DNA from: Bhargavaea cecembensis
GTDB taxonomy: Bacteria > Bacillota > Bacilli > Bacillales_A > Planococcaceae
Reading direction: 5' to 3'
DNA: 64,000 nt
Assembly (NCBI RefSeq): GCF_000826125.2
Contig: NZ_LN651373.1
Span: forward strand, 1,408,678-1,472,677
Part shown: piece after piece, positions 34,182-42,751 of the stretch
Layout: the number at the start of each line of letters is the position of its first letter
How positions within the stretch are numbered: position 1 is the stretch's first letter
Made by a program: the position numbers and the translations under genes
The notes under the pieces: generated by a model
What the model was told of the DNA's origin: nothing
Seen by the model: only the letters and a program-made list of their open reading frames with translations
The model's database searches: none

Positions 34182-36506
34182 TCAGTGGAACAATCCGGAC
34201 TCCCTCGATTTTTTCAGCAGTTTGTTCATGCTGTTCGTGAGCCTTGCCTTGAAGAACGTCCCGAACAGAATGAAGGCGATTGCGATTCCGAGCAGGACGG
34301 GGATGTCCGTCGTGACATTGGCTTTCACGACGCCGCCCGTCATTTCCCTCATCAGGTCGATTGCATAAGTGAACGGCAGGAACGGACTCAGCTTCTGGAA
34401 GAAGTCCGGGAGCAGGACGACGGGGTAGGTCCCGCCGGATCCCGCAATCTGCAGGACGAGCATGACGATCGCCATCGCTTTCCCGACGTCCCCGAATACG
34501 GAGACGAGGGTGTACACGATAGAGATGAAGACGAGGCTGATGAACAGGCCGGACAGGATGAAGCCAAGCGGCACCGCTACTTTGACACCGAGGATCAGCA
34601 AGTCTCCCGCCGTGACGATCAGCGCCTGCAGGAGGGCAAACACCGCGAATGTGATGAGCCGTCCGAAGTAGACGGTTCTCGGATGATAGACCGCTTCCCG
34701 GTGAACGTCAGTCGAAAGAAGGGAGATGAGCAACAGACAGCCGACCCAGAGCGAGAGGACCGTATAGAACGGCGTCATTCCGGTTCCGTAGTTTTCGATC
34801 GGGAACATCTTGTTTTCATGGAGCACGATCGGTTCTTCGAAAAAGCCCTTTTCAGCGGTCGGGTCGTTCAGCAGAAGATCGATGATGTCATTGACATCCG
34901 TTTCACCCTGCAGTTTGCGGATCCGGTCGGCAAGCTCCGTGATCTTGGAATATACATACGGATACTGGTTGAGCACGTCGCTGATCACTGTTTTCCCTTT
35001 TGTCAGGTCGCCTGCCGTGCTGCTCAGGACCCGTTCCGCTTCCGGGAGTTTGTCCTGGATGCCCGTTAGGAGGTCCCTGGCGTCCGTCAGCGTTTTTTCA
35101 GCGCCCGCGATTTCTTTATCAATGGTCGGTTTGATCGTGTCATGGTACATCTTTGAATAGCTGTCAATGCTGACGGAGACGTTCTGTGCAATGCCCTGCA
35201 GCTCGTCCACCCATCCTTTTGCCTGCTCTACATAGCCTGTCGCCGTATCGTTGACCGCCCGCGCATTCGTCTGCGCTTCCTGCAGCACGCCTTTCAGCTG
35301 ACCGGTCGCGTCTATGGCGTGCTGGATGCGTTCCCGGCGGTCGGGAAGCGTGAGATCCGGCTTAATGTCCGGCAGCTGGATGTCCGGTGCGACCGGCCGC
35401 TCCGGCTGATTCCCTTCATCTCCGCCGGTTTCACCTTGGCCTTCGTCCGGACCGGGCTTGACCGGAATATCGGGAACCGGAATGTTGTCCGGCGAGATGG
35501 GATCCGGAGCGGCGTTCGCCAGTTCTTTCAGCTTTTCCAGGTTGGCCTGGATGTCATCGACGGACTGGATGGCGCCGGTCATCCGGTCATCCAGCTGCTT
35601 TTTCGCTTCGTCGAGCCGGGAAGTATCAAGGTCTGCATTCTGGATTTTTTTAAGCATGTCATTCACTTCGCCGGACACCCGGGAGGCCGTCTCCAGGTCT
35701 TTATCAATCTGGGGGGCGATGGCGCCGAGCTGTTTCTGCGCCGAGTCCAGATAGCCGAGTGTCCGGTTGATCGTGCCGAGGCCTTCTGTCGTCAGCCGCT
35801 TGGCTTCGGGCATCGCTCCCTGTGCCTGGCTGATGAGCGAATCTGCATTTTCCGCGTCGTTGTAAGCCGATTCCAGGAGGTCGTGCACACCCGGCAGTTC
35901 CTTTTCGGCGGTGAACACGTACTGCTCGAACTTTTCGATGTCCGGAAGATCTTGCTCGATCTCCAGCCCGATCTGATTGAACATGTCGAAGATGACATTG
36001 TTGACGGTCGATGTAAATTCGCTGCTCAGCGTCTGGACGACGGTCGTAGCGCCCTTTTCCGTAATCTTCGGCGCGATGGAGTTGATTTTTTCATTGACGT
36101 AGTACTCCATTTCGGCCTTTTCCGGCTTGTCGGTCACGACGGTGGCCAGCCTTTCGGAAAAGTTTTCCGGAACGACGATGGCGGCGAAGTACTCGCCGCT
36201 TTCCACCCGCTCCATCGCATCGTCACGTCCTGTAAACTTCCAGTCGATGCTGTCGTTTTCTTTTAATGATTCGACGAGTTCGTGGCCGACGTCGATGTGC
36301 TCATCCCGCACATCCGCACCCAAGTCCTCGTTCACGACCGCGACCGGAAGCTGGTCCGTCCGCCCGTACGGGTCCCAGGACGCGTAAATATTGAACCACG
36401 CATAAAGAGACGGAAGGAAAATGAGGCCGCCGACCAGGATGGCGGCAACCCAGTTCTTTGCAATGTTCACGAAGTCGGTTTTGGCAATTTCAAACGGTCC
36501 ACGCAT
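34182..36506 (-). CDS. YhgE/Pip family membrane protein
   Basis: The 774-residue protein has one N-terminal helix followed by ASWDPYGRTDQLPVAVVNEDLGA, the hallmark of YhgE/Pip (ABC-2-like) proteins. A large extracellular coiled-coil region (about residues 200-560) is interrupted by a Pro/Gly/Glu-rich segment near residues 350-395. Five C-terminal helices form the ABC-2 membrane domain. The family includes lactococcal phage infection protein Pip and the ESX/type VII-associated EsaA-like proteins. No type VII genes are in the window, so function is open. The ATG at 36506 (MRGPFEIAKTDF) has GTAGGG with a 6-nt spacer; the frame open to 36617 has no site. Confidence 0.87.
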   Translation of the reverse strand: MRGPFEIAKTDFVNIAKNWVAAILVGGLIFLPSLYAWFNIYASWDPYGRTDQLPVAVVNEDLGADVRDEHIDVGHELVESLKENDSIDWKFTGRDDAMERVESGEYFAAIVVPENFSERLATVVTDKPEKAEMEYYVNEKINSIAPKITEKGATTVVQTLSSEFTSTVNNVIFDMFNQIGLEIEQDLPDIEKFEQYVFTAEKELPGVHDLLESAYNDAENADSLISQAQGAMPEAKRLTTEGLGTINRTLGYLDSAQKQLGAIAPQIDKDLETASRVSGEVNDMLKKIQNADLDTSRLDEAKKQLDDRMTGAIQSVDDIQANLEKLKELANAAPDPISPDNIPVPDIPVKPGPDEGQGETGGDEGNQPERPVAPDIQLPDIKPDLTLPDRRERIQHAIDATGQLKGVLQEAQTNARAVNDTATGYVEQAKGWVDELQGIAQNVSVSIDSYSKMYHDTIKPTIDKEIAGAEKTLTDARDLLTGIQDKLPEAERVLSSTAGDLTKGKTVISDVLNQYPYVYSKITELADRIRKLQGETDVNDIIDLLLNDPTAEKGFFEEPIVLHENKMFPIENYGTGMTPFYTVLSLWVGCLLLISLLSTDVHREAVYHPRTVYFGRLITFAVFALLQALIVTAGDLLILGVKVAVPLGFILSGLFISLVFISIVYTLVSVFGDVGKAMAIVMLVLQIAGSGGTYPVVLLPDFFQKLSPFLPFTYAIDLMREMTGGVVKANVTTDIPVLLGIAIAFILFGTFFKARLTNSMNKLLKKSRESGLFH

Positions 36507-36650
36507 GGGCATCCCTACACTTTCTGAAGACTCTTCTTCTGTATATCGTACCCTTCGAAGCCGCCGAGAAACCGTGTCTTTCCTTTGGCAAATAAAAGGA
36601 GTCCGCCAGCGCCGCATCGAAACAGGTTCTTAAAGAGGGGGAGAAGAAGG

Positions 36651-37946
36651 ATGGAAGAAAAGAGAATCATCGACTTTATCGAAAAGGAAAGAAATGCACA
36701 GAACATCCCCGGCATGGCCGCTGCCGTTTTCAAAAATGGTGAACTCTTTGAAGAGGGATCCGGTGTGATTGAAATCGGCAAGGACGCACCTGTCCGGCCC
36801 GAGACGGTATTTGGAACGGCGTCGCTGACGAAGACGTTCACCGCACTGGCGATCATGATCCTGCAGGCGGAAGGGGAACTGTCCGTCCATGATCCGGTCG
36901 TCCGTCATCTTCCGGAGCTGGAGCAAGTGGCGGCGATCCGCGATTCGGAGATCCGCCACTTGCTCTCGCACACGACCGGCCTGCCGCCGCTTGAGCGCCG
37001 GGAATCGATCGTCGGGTTCGAGGCGCATGTTGATTATCTTCAGTCGGCGGTTTTCGAACCGTTGGGACGTCCCGGTGAACGGCTCAGCTACAGCAACGAT
37101 GCGTTTCTCCTTCTCGGTGCGATCATCGGCCAGGTGTCGGGCACGGATTACCAGTCGTTCATCACGGAGCGGATCATCCGGCCTGCCGGAATGACGAGGA
37201 CATCCTTTGATCCGCCGCCGCAGGGCACGCAGGAAAACGTCGCCGTCCAATATGCGGAGACCGGCGGCGAACTCCGTCCCGTCGAGTGGCCTTCCCTCGG
37301 AAATTATGCGGTCGGAGGAGGCATCCGGTCGACGGTTCGTGATCTTATGAAATATGCACGGCTTTATATCGATGATGAATACCGGGAGCGGGTGCTGAAG
37401 GTCCGGCTGGACGTGTCCGAGATGTGGTCGGACGTGCAGCGGGCAGGCCGGTTTTCCTCCTACGGATACGGCCTGACGGTTTCGCGGGATTTCCATGGAC
37501 TTCTCTTCGTCCATCACGGCGGAAGCCAGCCGGGTGTCTCATCGGCGATCGGTTTCATTCCGGAAAAACGAATGGCCGCAGTGGTTTTGACCAACCGCTC
37601 CGAGGCGCGTGCCGATCGGATTCTGCACGGAATCCTGAACATCGGACTCGGCCGGGATCCTGAAGACGACCCGTTCCGGGAACCGGAGTACGACATGGCG
37701 GAGGATGAGTTCGGGAGATTTAACGGTGTGTACGTCAATGACGAGGACCCGGAAGGATTCGAGATCCGGCTGGACGGGGGGCGTCCTGTGATGAGCGCCG
37801 GCGGAAAGACGGACGAGCTCCGGGCAAGCGGACCGTCAACGCTTGTCAATGAACGGACGAGCAAGCCAGTCGAATTCATGTTTGGCGAAGACGGCAAGCC
37901 GGCGTCCGCATTTATGGGACTCCGGATTTTCCGGAGAAAGGGATAA
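36651..37946 (+). CDS. Serine hydrolase, beta-lactamase/PBP4* family
   Basis: The 431-residue class C beta-lactamase-fold enzyme has ASLTK (Ser-x-x-Lys), LSYSNDAF (Tyr-Ser-Asn) and FVHHGGSQPG (His-Gly-Gly), the three active-site motifs. No signal peptide is visible, so it is probably cytoplasmic, like many esterase or peptidase members. A C-terminal domain of about 90 residues follows. The ATG at 36651 has GGGGGAG upstream; the open frame from 36585 has no site. It is divergent from the YhgE gene and converges on the UMF1 gene. Confidence 0.85.
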   Translation: MEEKRIIDFIEKERNAQNIPGMAAAVFKNGELFEEGSGVIEIGKDAPVRPETVFGTASLTKTFTALAIMILQAEGELSVHDPVVRHLPELEQVAAIRDSEIRHLLSHTTGLPPLERRESIVGFEAHVDYLQSAVFEPLGRPGERLSYSNDAFLLLGAIIGQVSGTDYQSFITERIIRPAGMTRTSFDPPPQGTQENVAVQYAETGGELRPVEWPSLGNYAVGGGIRSTVRDLMKYARLYIDDEYRERVLKVRLDVSEMWSDVQRAGRFSSYGYGLTVSRDFHGLLFVHHGGSQPGVSSAIGFIPEKRMAAVVLTNRSEARADRILHGILNIGLGRDPEDDPFREPEYDMAEDEFGRFNGVYVNDEDPEGFEIRLDGGRPVMSAGGKTDELRASGPSTLVNERTSKPVEFMFGEDGKPASAFMGLRIFRRKG

Positions 37947-37953
37947 ACAAAGC

Positions 37954-37987
37954 AAACCGCCGGCATCCGTGCCCGGCGGTTTATTCG
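37954..37987. terminator. Bidirectional terminator
   Basis: ACCGCCGG / CCGGCGGT with A-rich and T-rich flanks between convergent genes. Confidence 0.82.
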
Positions 37988-37995
37988 TTATATGT

Positions 37996-39267
37996 TCAGG
38001 TTTCAGGAACGGGTTCATACCGTGCCGGATCCGGCACGAAGTAGAGAACAATCCCGCCGATGATAAACAGGATGACGAGGCTGAAGACGCCGGCGTTCGT
38101 GTTGCCGGTCATCTGCGCGGTGACGCCGACGAGAAGCGGCCCCATGATCGACGCAAACTTCCCGAAAATGTTGTAGAAGCCGAAGAATTCGTTGGAGTTC
38201 TCTTTCGGGACGAGCCGGCCGAAGTACGAGCGGCTGAGCGCCTGGATTCCGCCCTGGGAAGTGCCGACGAGCATCGCGAGGACCCAGAAGTCCGTCACGC
38301 TGTCCATCGTGTAGGCGTAAAAACAGACGAATGTATAAACCGCAATCCCGACATACAGCATGCGCTTTGTGCCGAACCGGTCGGCAAGACGGCCGTACAG
38401 GAAGGAAAACGGCGCCGCGATCACCTGGGTCATGAACAGGATCAGCAGCAGGTCCGTCGATCCGATGCCGAGATCCGATCCGTACGCCGTCGACATCGAG
38501 ATGATCGTGCCGACGCCGTCGATGTAAAAAAAGTAGGCGAGCAAAAACAGGAACAGGCCGCGGTATTTCCGGATCTCCCGGAACGTTCCGGCCAGCCTGC
38601 GGAACGAGCGGGCGATCGGCTGCGGTTCAGGTTCGATGAAAAAGCGCTGCTTCACATGGCGGAACATCGGAATCGAGAAGAGGATCCACCAGATCGCCGT
38701 GATCAGAAATGCGGCCCGGCTGGCATTCGTCATCGACAGCGGAATCAGTTCAAACTGCGCGAGCATGATGATCGCGATGGCGATGATGAACGGGATGCAA
38801 CTCCCGATATAGCCGATCCCGTAGCCGAACGCCGACACCCGGTTCATCCGCTCCGACGTCGAAACGTCCGTCAGGAATGAATCGTAGAACACGTTCGCCC
38901 CGGTCGATCCGAGTGCCGCGAACGTATAAATGATGAGCAGCAAGAGCCAATTGTCAGCCGGCACGAACGCCAGCGCTGCGGTCGCGCCGGTCCCCAGGAC
39001 GAAGAAGAATGTAAAGAACTTCTTCTTCATTCCTTTATAATCGGCGATCGTGCCGAGTATCGGTCCGAGCATCGCCAGGATGAACGTGAAGATGGAGATG
39101 GTATAGCCGAGATAGGCCGTCGAGTCGGAGCCGCTGATACCGGCATCCGTGGCCGCCGCCTTGTAGAACAGCGGAAACACGGCAGTCGTGATGATGATGG
39201 AATAGGCGGAATTCGCCCAGTCATACATGGCCCAGCTTTTTTCTTCGGTCGTCAGCCGGAGTTTCAA
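37996..39267 (-). CDS. MFS transporter, UMF1/Atg22-like family
   Basis: The 423-residue 12-helix protein has the N-terminal SWAMYDWANSAYSIIITTAVFP segment and GTIADYKGMKKKFF loop characteristic of the UMF1 family (Atg22-like). SQGGIQALSRSYFGRLVP in the C-terminal half is another signature. Yeast Atg22 exports amino acids from the vacuole; bacterial substrates are unknown. The start is TTG at 39267 with AAAGGGGGA 8 nt upstream. Confidence 0.87.
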   Translation of the reverse strand: MKLRLTTEEKSWAMYDWANSAYSIIITTAVFPLFYKAAATDAGISGSDSTAYLGYTISIFTFILAMLGPILGTIADYKGMKKKFFTFFFVLGTGATAALAFVPADNWLLLLIIYTFAALGSTGANVFYDSFLTDVSTSERMNRVSAFGYGIGYIGSCIPFIIAIAIIMLAQFELIPLSMTNASRAAFLITAIWWILFSIPMFRHVKQRFFIEPEPQPIARSFRRLAGTFREIRKYRGLFLFLLAYFFYIDGVGTIISMSTAYGSDLGIGSTDLLLILFMTQVIAAPFSFLYGRLADRFGTKRMLYVGIAVYTFVCFYAYTMDSVTDFWVLAMLVGTSQGGIQALSRSYFGRLVPKENSNEFFGFYNIFGKFASIMGPLLVGVTAQMTGNTNAGVFSLVILFIIGGIVLYFVPDPARYEPVPET

Positions 39268-39382
39268 ATCCCGATCCCCCTTTAAGAGTGATGCCTGTTT
39301 TTCTACATTGTATCAATTACGTCCCGGGAAAAGGAGAAGTTTCAGAAATATATGTTGGAGTGAGGTGAGGCGGATGCGGGGC

Positions 39383-39425
39383 GAGTCGTCCGCATTTGGC
39401 CCCGAGTCGTCCGTATCTCGTGATA
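39383..39425 (+). repeat. Array H, left part (core GAGTCGTCCGCAT), interrupted by the IS element
   Basis: Two 21-bp units starting GAGTCGTCCG lie directly before the IS left end. Matching units resume on the other side of the IS. Confidence 0.7.
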
Positions 39426-39458
39426 TGGTCCCCTTAGAGTTTACACCTTGATTCTGTC
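39426..39458 (+). repeat. IS left inverted repeat
   Basis: Begins TGGTCCCCTTAGAGTTTACA and ends TTGATTCTGTC; pairs with the right repeat with a few gaps and mismatches. Confidence 0.88.
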
Positions 39459-39490
39459 ACACTAGGAGTAACGAAAAGGGGTGCCGAAAA

Positions 39491-39766
39491 ATGAACCAGA
39501 AGCGGGATTACGATATAAAAGTGAAAGCAGTGGAGGAATTTTTTGAAGGCTCTTCCACTGAGGAGTTGGCTCTTTCGTACAATGTCTCGGATCGGACGAT
39601 CCGACGCTGGGTCGAAAAAGTGGAGATGGATGGCTTCGAGGCTTTGCATGACGCCAGGGGCAAGAATGGCCGGAAACCGTCGGATGAGAAGGATGCTCTG
39701 ATTGAACTGCAGAAGGCGGAGATCCTCCTCTTAAAAAAGCTCTTGGATCTGAAAAGGGGGTGTTAA
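39491..39766 (+). CDS. IS3-family OrfA (helix-turn-helix)
   Basis: The 91-residue protein has a helix-turn-helix (TEELALSYNVSDRTIRRWVE) that binds the IS ends, and a C-terminal leucine-rich helix (EILLLKKLLDL). The ATG follows AAAGGGG. It can be fused to OrfB by ribosomal -1 frameshifting at 39733. Confidence 0.9.
   Translation: MNQKRDYDIKVKAVEEFFEGSSTEELALSYNVSDRTIRRWVEKVEMDGFEALHDARGKNGRKPSDEKDALIELQKAEILLLKKLLDLKRGC
39733..39739 (+). other. Programmed -1 frameshift site A-AAA-AAG
   Basis: In the OrfA frame the codons read TTA AAA AAG, giving the classical slippery heptamer. After a -1 slip the ribosome reads on in the OrfB frame with no stop before it, giving the OrfAB transposase. Confidence 0.82.
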
Positions 39767-40638
39767 GCAAACAAGATAGTTTCCTGTTCATCGACCTGAA
39801 TAAGGACACCTTTTCGGTCTCCCTCCTCGCGGAGGCGTCGGATGTCTCCCGGCAGGGTTATGCCAAGTGGAAGAAGCGGCAGGATCACTCTGCCCAGGAT
39901 CTCAAGGATGAGCAGATGTTTCACTATATCTCCAAGGTGTTCGCCAAGTCCCGGGGAACCTATGGGCGACGCCGGATCAAGCTGGCGCTCCAGAGAGAGT
40001 TCGGGCTCACCGTCAATATCAAGCGAATCTCCAGAATCATGCGCCGATATGGGCTCAAATGTCGGATTCGCCGCAAAGGGTACCGTCACGGCGGTACAGA
40101 GGGGAAGGTGGCGCAGAACCTCTTGAAGCGTAACTTTAAAGCCACGAAGCCGATGAAGAAATTCTCGGTGGATATCACATACGTGCGCGCTTTCGTTCCT
40201 ACGGAACACTGGACCTATCTGTGCGCCATTAAGGACCTGTACGACGACTCGATCGTAGCATTCGCCTACGGGCCGAACCAGGACACCGGCCTGGTCCTGG
40301 AAGCGCTCGAGATGCTGGAGAAGGTGAAAGGGAACCGGAAGAAGGCCATTATCCACAGCGACCAGGGCAGCCAGTTTATGAGCCTGAGATACCAGAAACG
40401 CCTTCAGTCGATGAACCTGACACCGTCCATGTCACGGCGCGGCAACTGTTGGGATAATGCATGCATCGAGAGCTTTTTCAGTCACTTCAAAACTGAGATT
40501 GCCTGCTTTGGCGACCCTCGGTCTCTTGAGGAGCTTCGGATTGCCATCGAGGAATATATCTACTTTTATAACCACGAACGCCTCCAGCTCAAGCACGGCG
40601 TGCCTCCTGCCGAGGTCGGAAGTGTGTTGGCTGCCTGA
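39760..40638 (+). CDS. IS3-family OrfB, DDE transposase domain
   Basis: The 292-residue frame has an N-terminal HTH_21 region (YGRRRIKLALQREFG) and an rve integrase core. The DDE residues are in KFSVDITYVRA (Asp), IIHSDQGSQF (Asp) and CIESFFSHFKTE (Glu). The nominal GTG start at 39760 is probably not the main route; the protein is expected as an OrfAB fusion by frameshifting, as in IS150. Confidence 0.92.
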   Translation: MLSKQDSFLFIDLNKDTFSVSLLAEASDVSRQGYAKWKKRQDHSAQDLKDEQMFHYISKVFAKSRGTYGRRRIKLALQREFGLTVNIKRISRIMRRYGLKCRIRRKGYRHGGTEGKVAQNLLKRNFKATKPMKKFSVDITYVRAFVPTEHWTYLCAIKDLYDDSIVAFAYGPNQDTGLVLEALEMLEKVKGNRKKAIIHSDQGSQFMSLRYQKRLQSMNLTPSMSRRGNCWDNACIESFFSHFKTEIACFGDPRSLEELRIAIEEYIYFYNHERLQLKHGVPPAEVGSVLAA

Positions 40639-40648
40639 ATCTTTATCG

Positions 40649-40680
40649 GACAGAATCAACTGTAAACTTGACAGGGACCA
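40649..40680 (+). repeat. IS right inverted repeat
   Basis: Begins GACAGAATCAACTGTAAACT and ends ACAGGGACCA. Confidence 0.88.
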
Positions 40681-40730
40681 GACCATGGACCTGAATCGTC
40701 CGCATCCGGGCCTGAGTCGTCCAGGTTTTT
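40681..40730 (+). repeat. Array H, right part
   Basis: A 12-bp unit remnant, then one 21-bp unit starting GAATCGTCCGCATCC at 40693 and a final GAGTCGTCC at 40714. Same core and period as the units left of the IS. Confidence 0.7.
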
Positions 40731-40836
40731 ATTTCCACTCCGGCGCTTCCGCCCGCACGGTCCAATCAGCCGGATGGTCGGGGCGTCCGGTTTCTTGTAT
40801 GATGGAGTTGTGACTTATCGGAATGGAAGTGGGAAC

Positions 40837-42729
40837 ATGAGCCAACTCATCGTATCGAACCTGACGAAGACGGTCGGGGACAAGACGTTGTTCAACAATA
40901 TCAGTTTCACGATTACGGCCGGTGACCGGATCGGCCTGATCGGGGTGAATGGAACCGGGAAATCGACGCTTCTGTCGATCATTTCGGGAGAGCTGTATGC
41001 GGACGAGGGGACGTTTGACCATCCGAATGATTACCGGATCGTCCATCTGCCGCAGGATCCCCAGCTGGAGCCGGGCCTGTCGGTCTTGCAGACGGTGTTT
41101 GCGGGGGATTCGCCGCTGATCCGGCTGAATCGTGAATACGAAGCCGCGCTGAAGGAACTCGCCGCTTTTCCGGGATCTGAAGCCGCGCAGGACCGGTTCG
41201 CCGCTCTGCAGGCGAGGATGGATGCGGAAGGAGGCTGGGATCTGAACGCGAGGGCGAAGATGATCCTTTCCAAACTCGGACTTCAGGATCCGGATGCACA
41301 GGCGGACACCTTGTCGGGCGGCCAGCGCAAACGCGCCGCGCTTGCGCATGTGCTGCTTGAGCCGGCGGACTTGCTGCTGCTCGATGAGCCGACGAACCAT
41401 CTGGACGTGGACTCCATCGAGTGGCTGCAGGACTATCTCCGCCAGCTCGGCAGCAGTCTCCTGTTCATCACCCACGACCGCTATTTCCTCGATGCGGTGG
41501 CGACGAACATCTACGAACTGGCGGACCGCACGCTGTACAGCCACCGGGGCACGTATTCCGATTTTCTGGAGGCGAAGGCGCTCCGGATGGAACAGGCGGC
41601 GGCCACGCAGGAAAAGGACCGCAACCGGTACCGCAGCGAGCTGAAGTGGATCCAGAGGGGCGCCAAGGCCCGTTCCACGAAGCAGAAGGCGAGGATCGGC
41701 CGGTTCGAGGAGCTTTCGGAAAAAGTGAAGAAAGAGCATGATCAAGACCCGCTTGACCTGTCGCTCCTGACAAGCCGTCTCGGCAAGAAAGTGCTTGAAG
41801 GAGAACGGGTGACGAAGCAGTTCGGGGACCGGGCGGTGATCGATGATTTCTCCTTCCTTCTGCAGGGCGGCGACCGGGTTGCGGTCATCGGGCCGAACGG
41901 GGCGGGGAAGTCGACGCTCATGAACCTGCTCGCCGGGAAACTGCTTCCCGACAGCGGGGAGATCAGCCGGGGGGAGACCGTCCGGACTGCGCATTTCACC
42001 CAGCATCTGCCCGAAATGGACGAAAGCCAGCGCATCATCGAATACGTGACCGAAGCGTCGAATGATATCAGCCGGCAGGACGGGACCCGCTATTCGGCCG
42101 TCCAGATGCTCGAGCAGTTCCTGTTCCCGTCGAACGTCCACGGAACGCTCATCGGAAAATTGTCCGGCGGCGAGCGGAAGCGGCTGTACCTGCTCCGGCT
42201 CTTGATTGAACAGCCGAACGTGCTCCTGCTGGATGAGCCGACGAATGATTTGGACCTGGAGACGCTGTCCGTGCTGGAGTCGTTCATCGATACGTTCCCG
42301 GGCGTGGTCATCACGATTTCCCACGACCGGTTTTTCCTCGACCGTACGTCGAGGAAGTTGTGGGTGCTGGACGGCTCGGGGATGATCCGGCAGGAAATCG
42401 GAATTTATTCCGATTATCTGGAAAAGGCGTCGCTCGACAAGCCGGCAGCTGCGCAAAAGAACGTCCGGCAGGGAGCGGAGGCCACTCAGCCGGACAAGCC
42501 GAAAAAGAAAAAAATGACGCTCGGCGAGAAAAAGGAATGGGAAGAGATCGGCGGCAAGATCGAAGAGGTGGAACAGGCGATCATCGAAACCGAGGAAGAG
42601 CTGGCCGGCGCCGGTTCCGACTACGGCAAAGTGAGCGACATCTCAACAAGGCTGGACGAGCTGAACAGCCGGTATGAATCGCTCATCGAACGCTGGTCCG
42701 AACTCGAAGACCTTGCCGGCGGATCTTGA
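40837..42729 (+). CDS. yfmR: ABC-F ATPase, YfmR/Uup type
   Basis: The 630-residue soluble protein has two ABC ATPase domains (Walker A GVNGTGKST and GPNGAGKST; signatures LSGGQRKRAAL and LSGGERKRLYL; Walker B LLLDEPTNHLD and LLLDEPTNDLD). An arm/linker between them contains WIQRGAKARSTKQKARI, and a C-terminal coiled coil follows the KKKKMTLGEKKEWE segment. This is the Uup/YfmR branch of ABC-F proteins, which rescue stalled ribosomes. The ATG at 40837 follows GGAAGTGGG; the longer open frame starts inside the repeat array. No membrane segments, so not a transporter. Confidence 0.88.
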   Translation: MSQLIVSNLTKTVGDKTLFNNISFTITAGDRIGLIGVNGTGKSTLLSIISGELYADEGTFDHPNDYRIVHLPQDPQLEPGLSVLQTVFAGDSPLIRLNREYEAALKELAAFPGSEAAQDRFAALQARMDAEGGWDLNARAKMILSKLGLQDPDAQADTLSGGQRKRAALAHVLLEPADLLLLDEPTNHLDVDSIEWLQDYLRQLGSSLLFITHDRYFLDAVATNIYELADRTLYSHRGTYSDFLEAKALRMEQAAATQEKDRNRYRSELKWIQRGAKARSTKQKARIGRFEELSEKVKKEHDQDPLDLSLLTSRLGKKVLEGERVTKQFGDRAVIDDFSFLLQGGDRVAVIGPNGAGKSTLMNLLAGKLLPDSGEISRGETVRTAHFTQHLPEMDESQRIIEYVTEASNDISRQDGTRYSAVQMLEQFLFPSNVHGTLIGKLSGGERKRLYLLRLLIEQPNVLLLDEPTNDLDLETLSVLESFIDTFPGVVITISHDRFFLDRTSRKLWVLDGSGMIRQEIGIYSDYLEKASLDKPAAAQKNVRQGAEATQPDKPKKKKMTLGEKKEWEEIGGKIEEVEQAIIETEEELAGAGSDYGKVSDISTRLDELNSRYESLIERWSELEDLAGGS

Positions 42730-42751
42730 CTGTAAAGAGGAGGGGTTTCAA

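Larger units (their letters stand above)
39426..40680 (+). mobile_element. IS3-family insertion sequence (IS150-like), 1255 bp
   Basis: The element has imperfect terminal inverted repeats of 33 and 32 bp starting TGGTCCC and ending GGGACCA (TG...CA ends), and two overlapping frames encoding OrfA and OrfB with a -1 frameshift signal. Both frames are intact, so it may be active. I see no target-site duplication: the left flank ends GATA, the right begins GACC. It has inserted into the 21-bp array H. Confidence 0.92.

Noticed and set aside
40729..42456. A 575-codon minus-strand open frame
   Set aside because: Antisense to the ABC-F gene with all its Walker and signature motifs.
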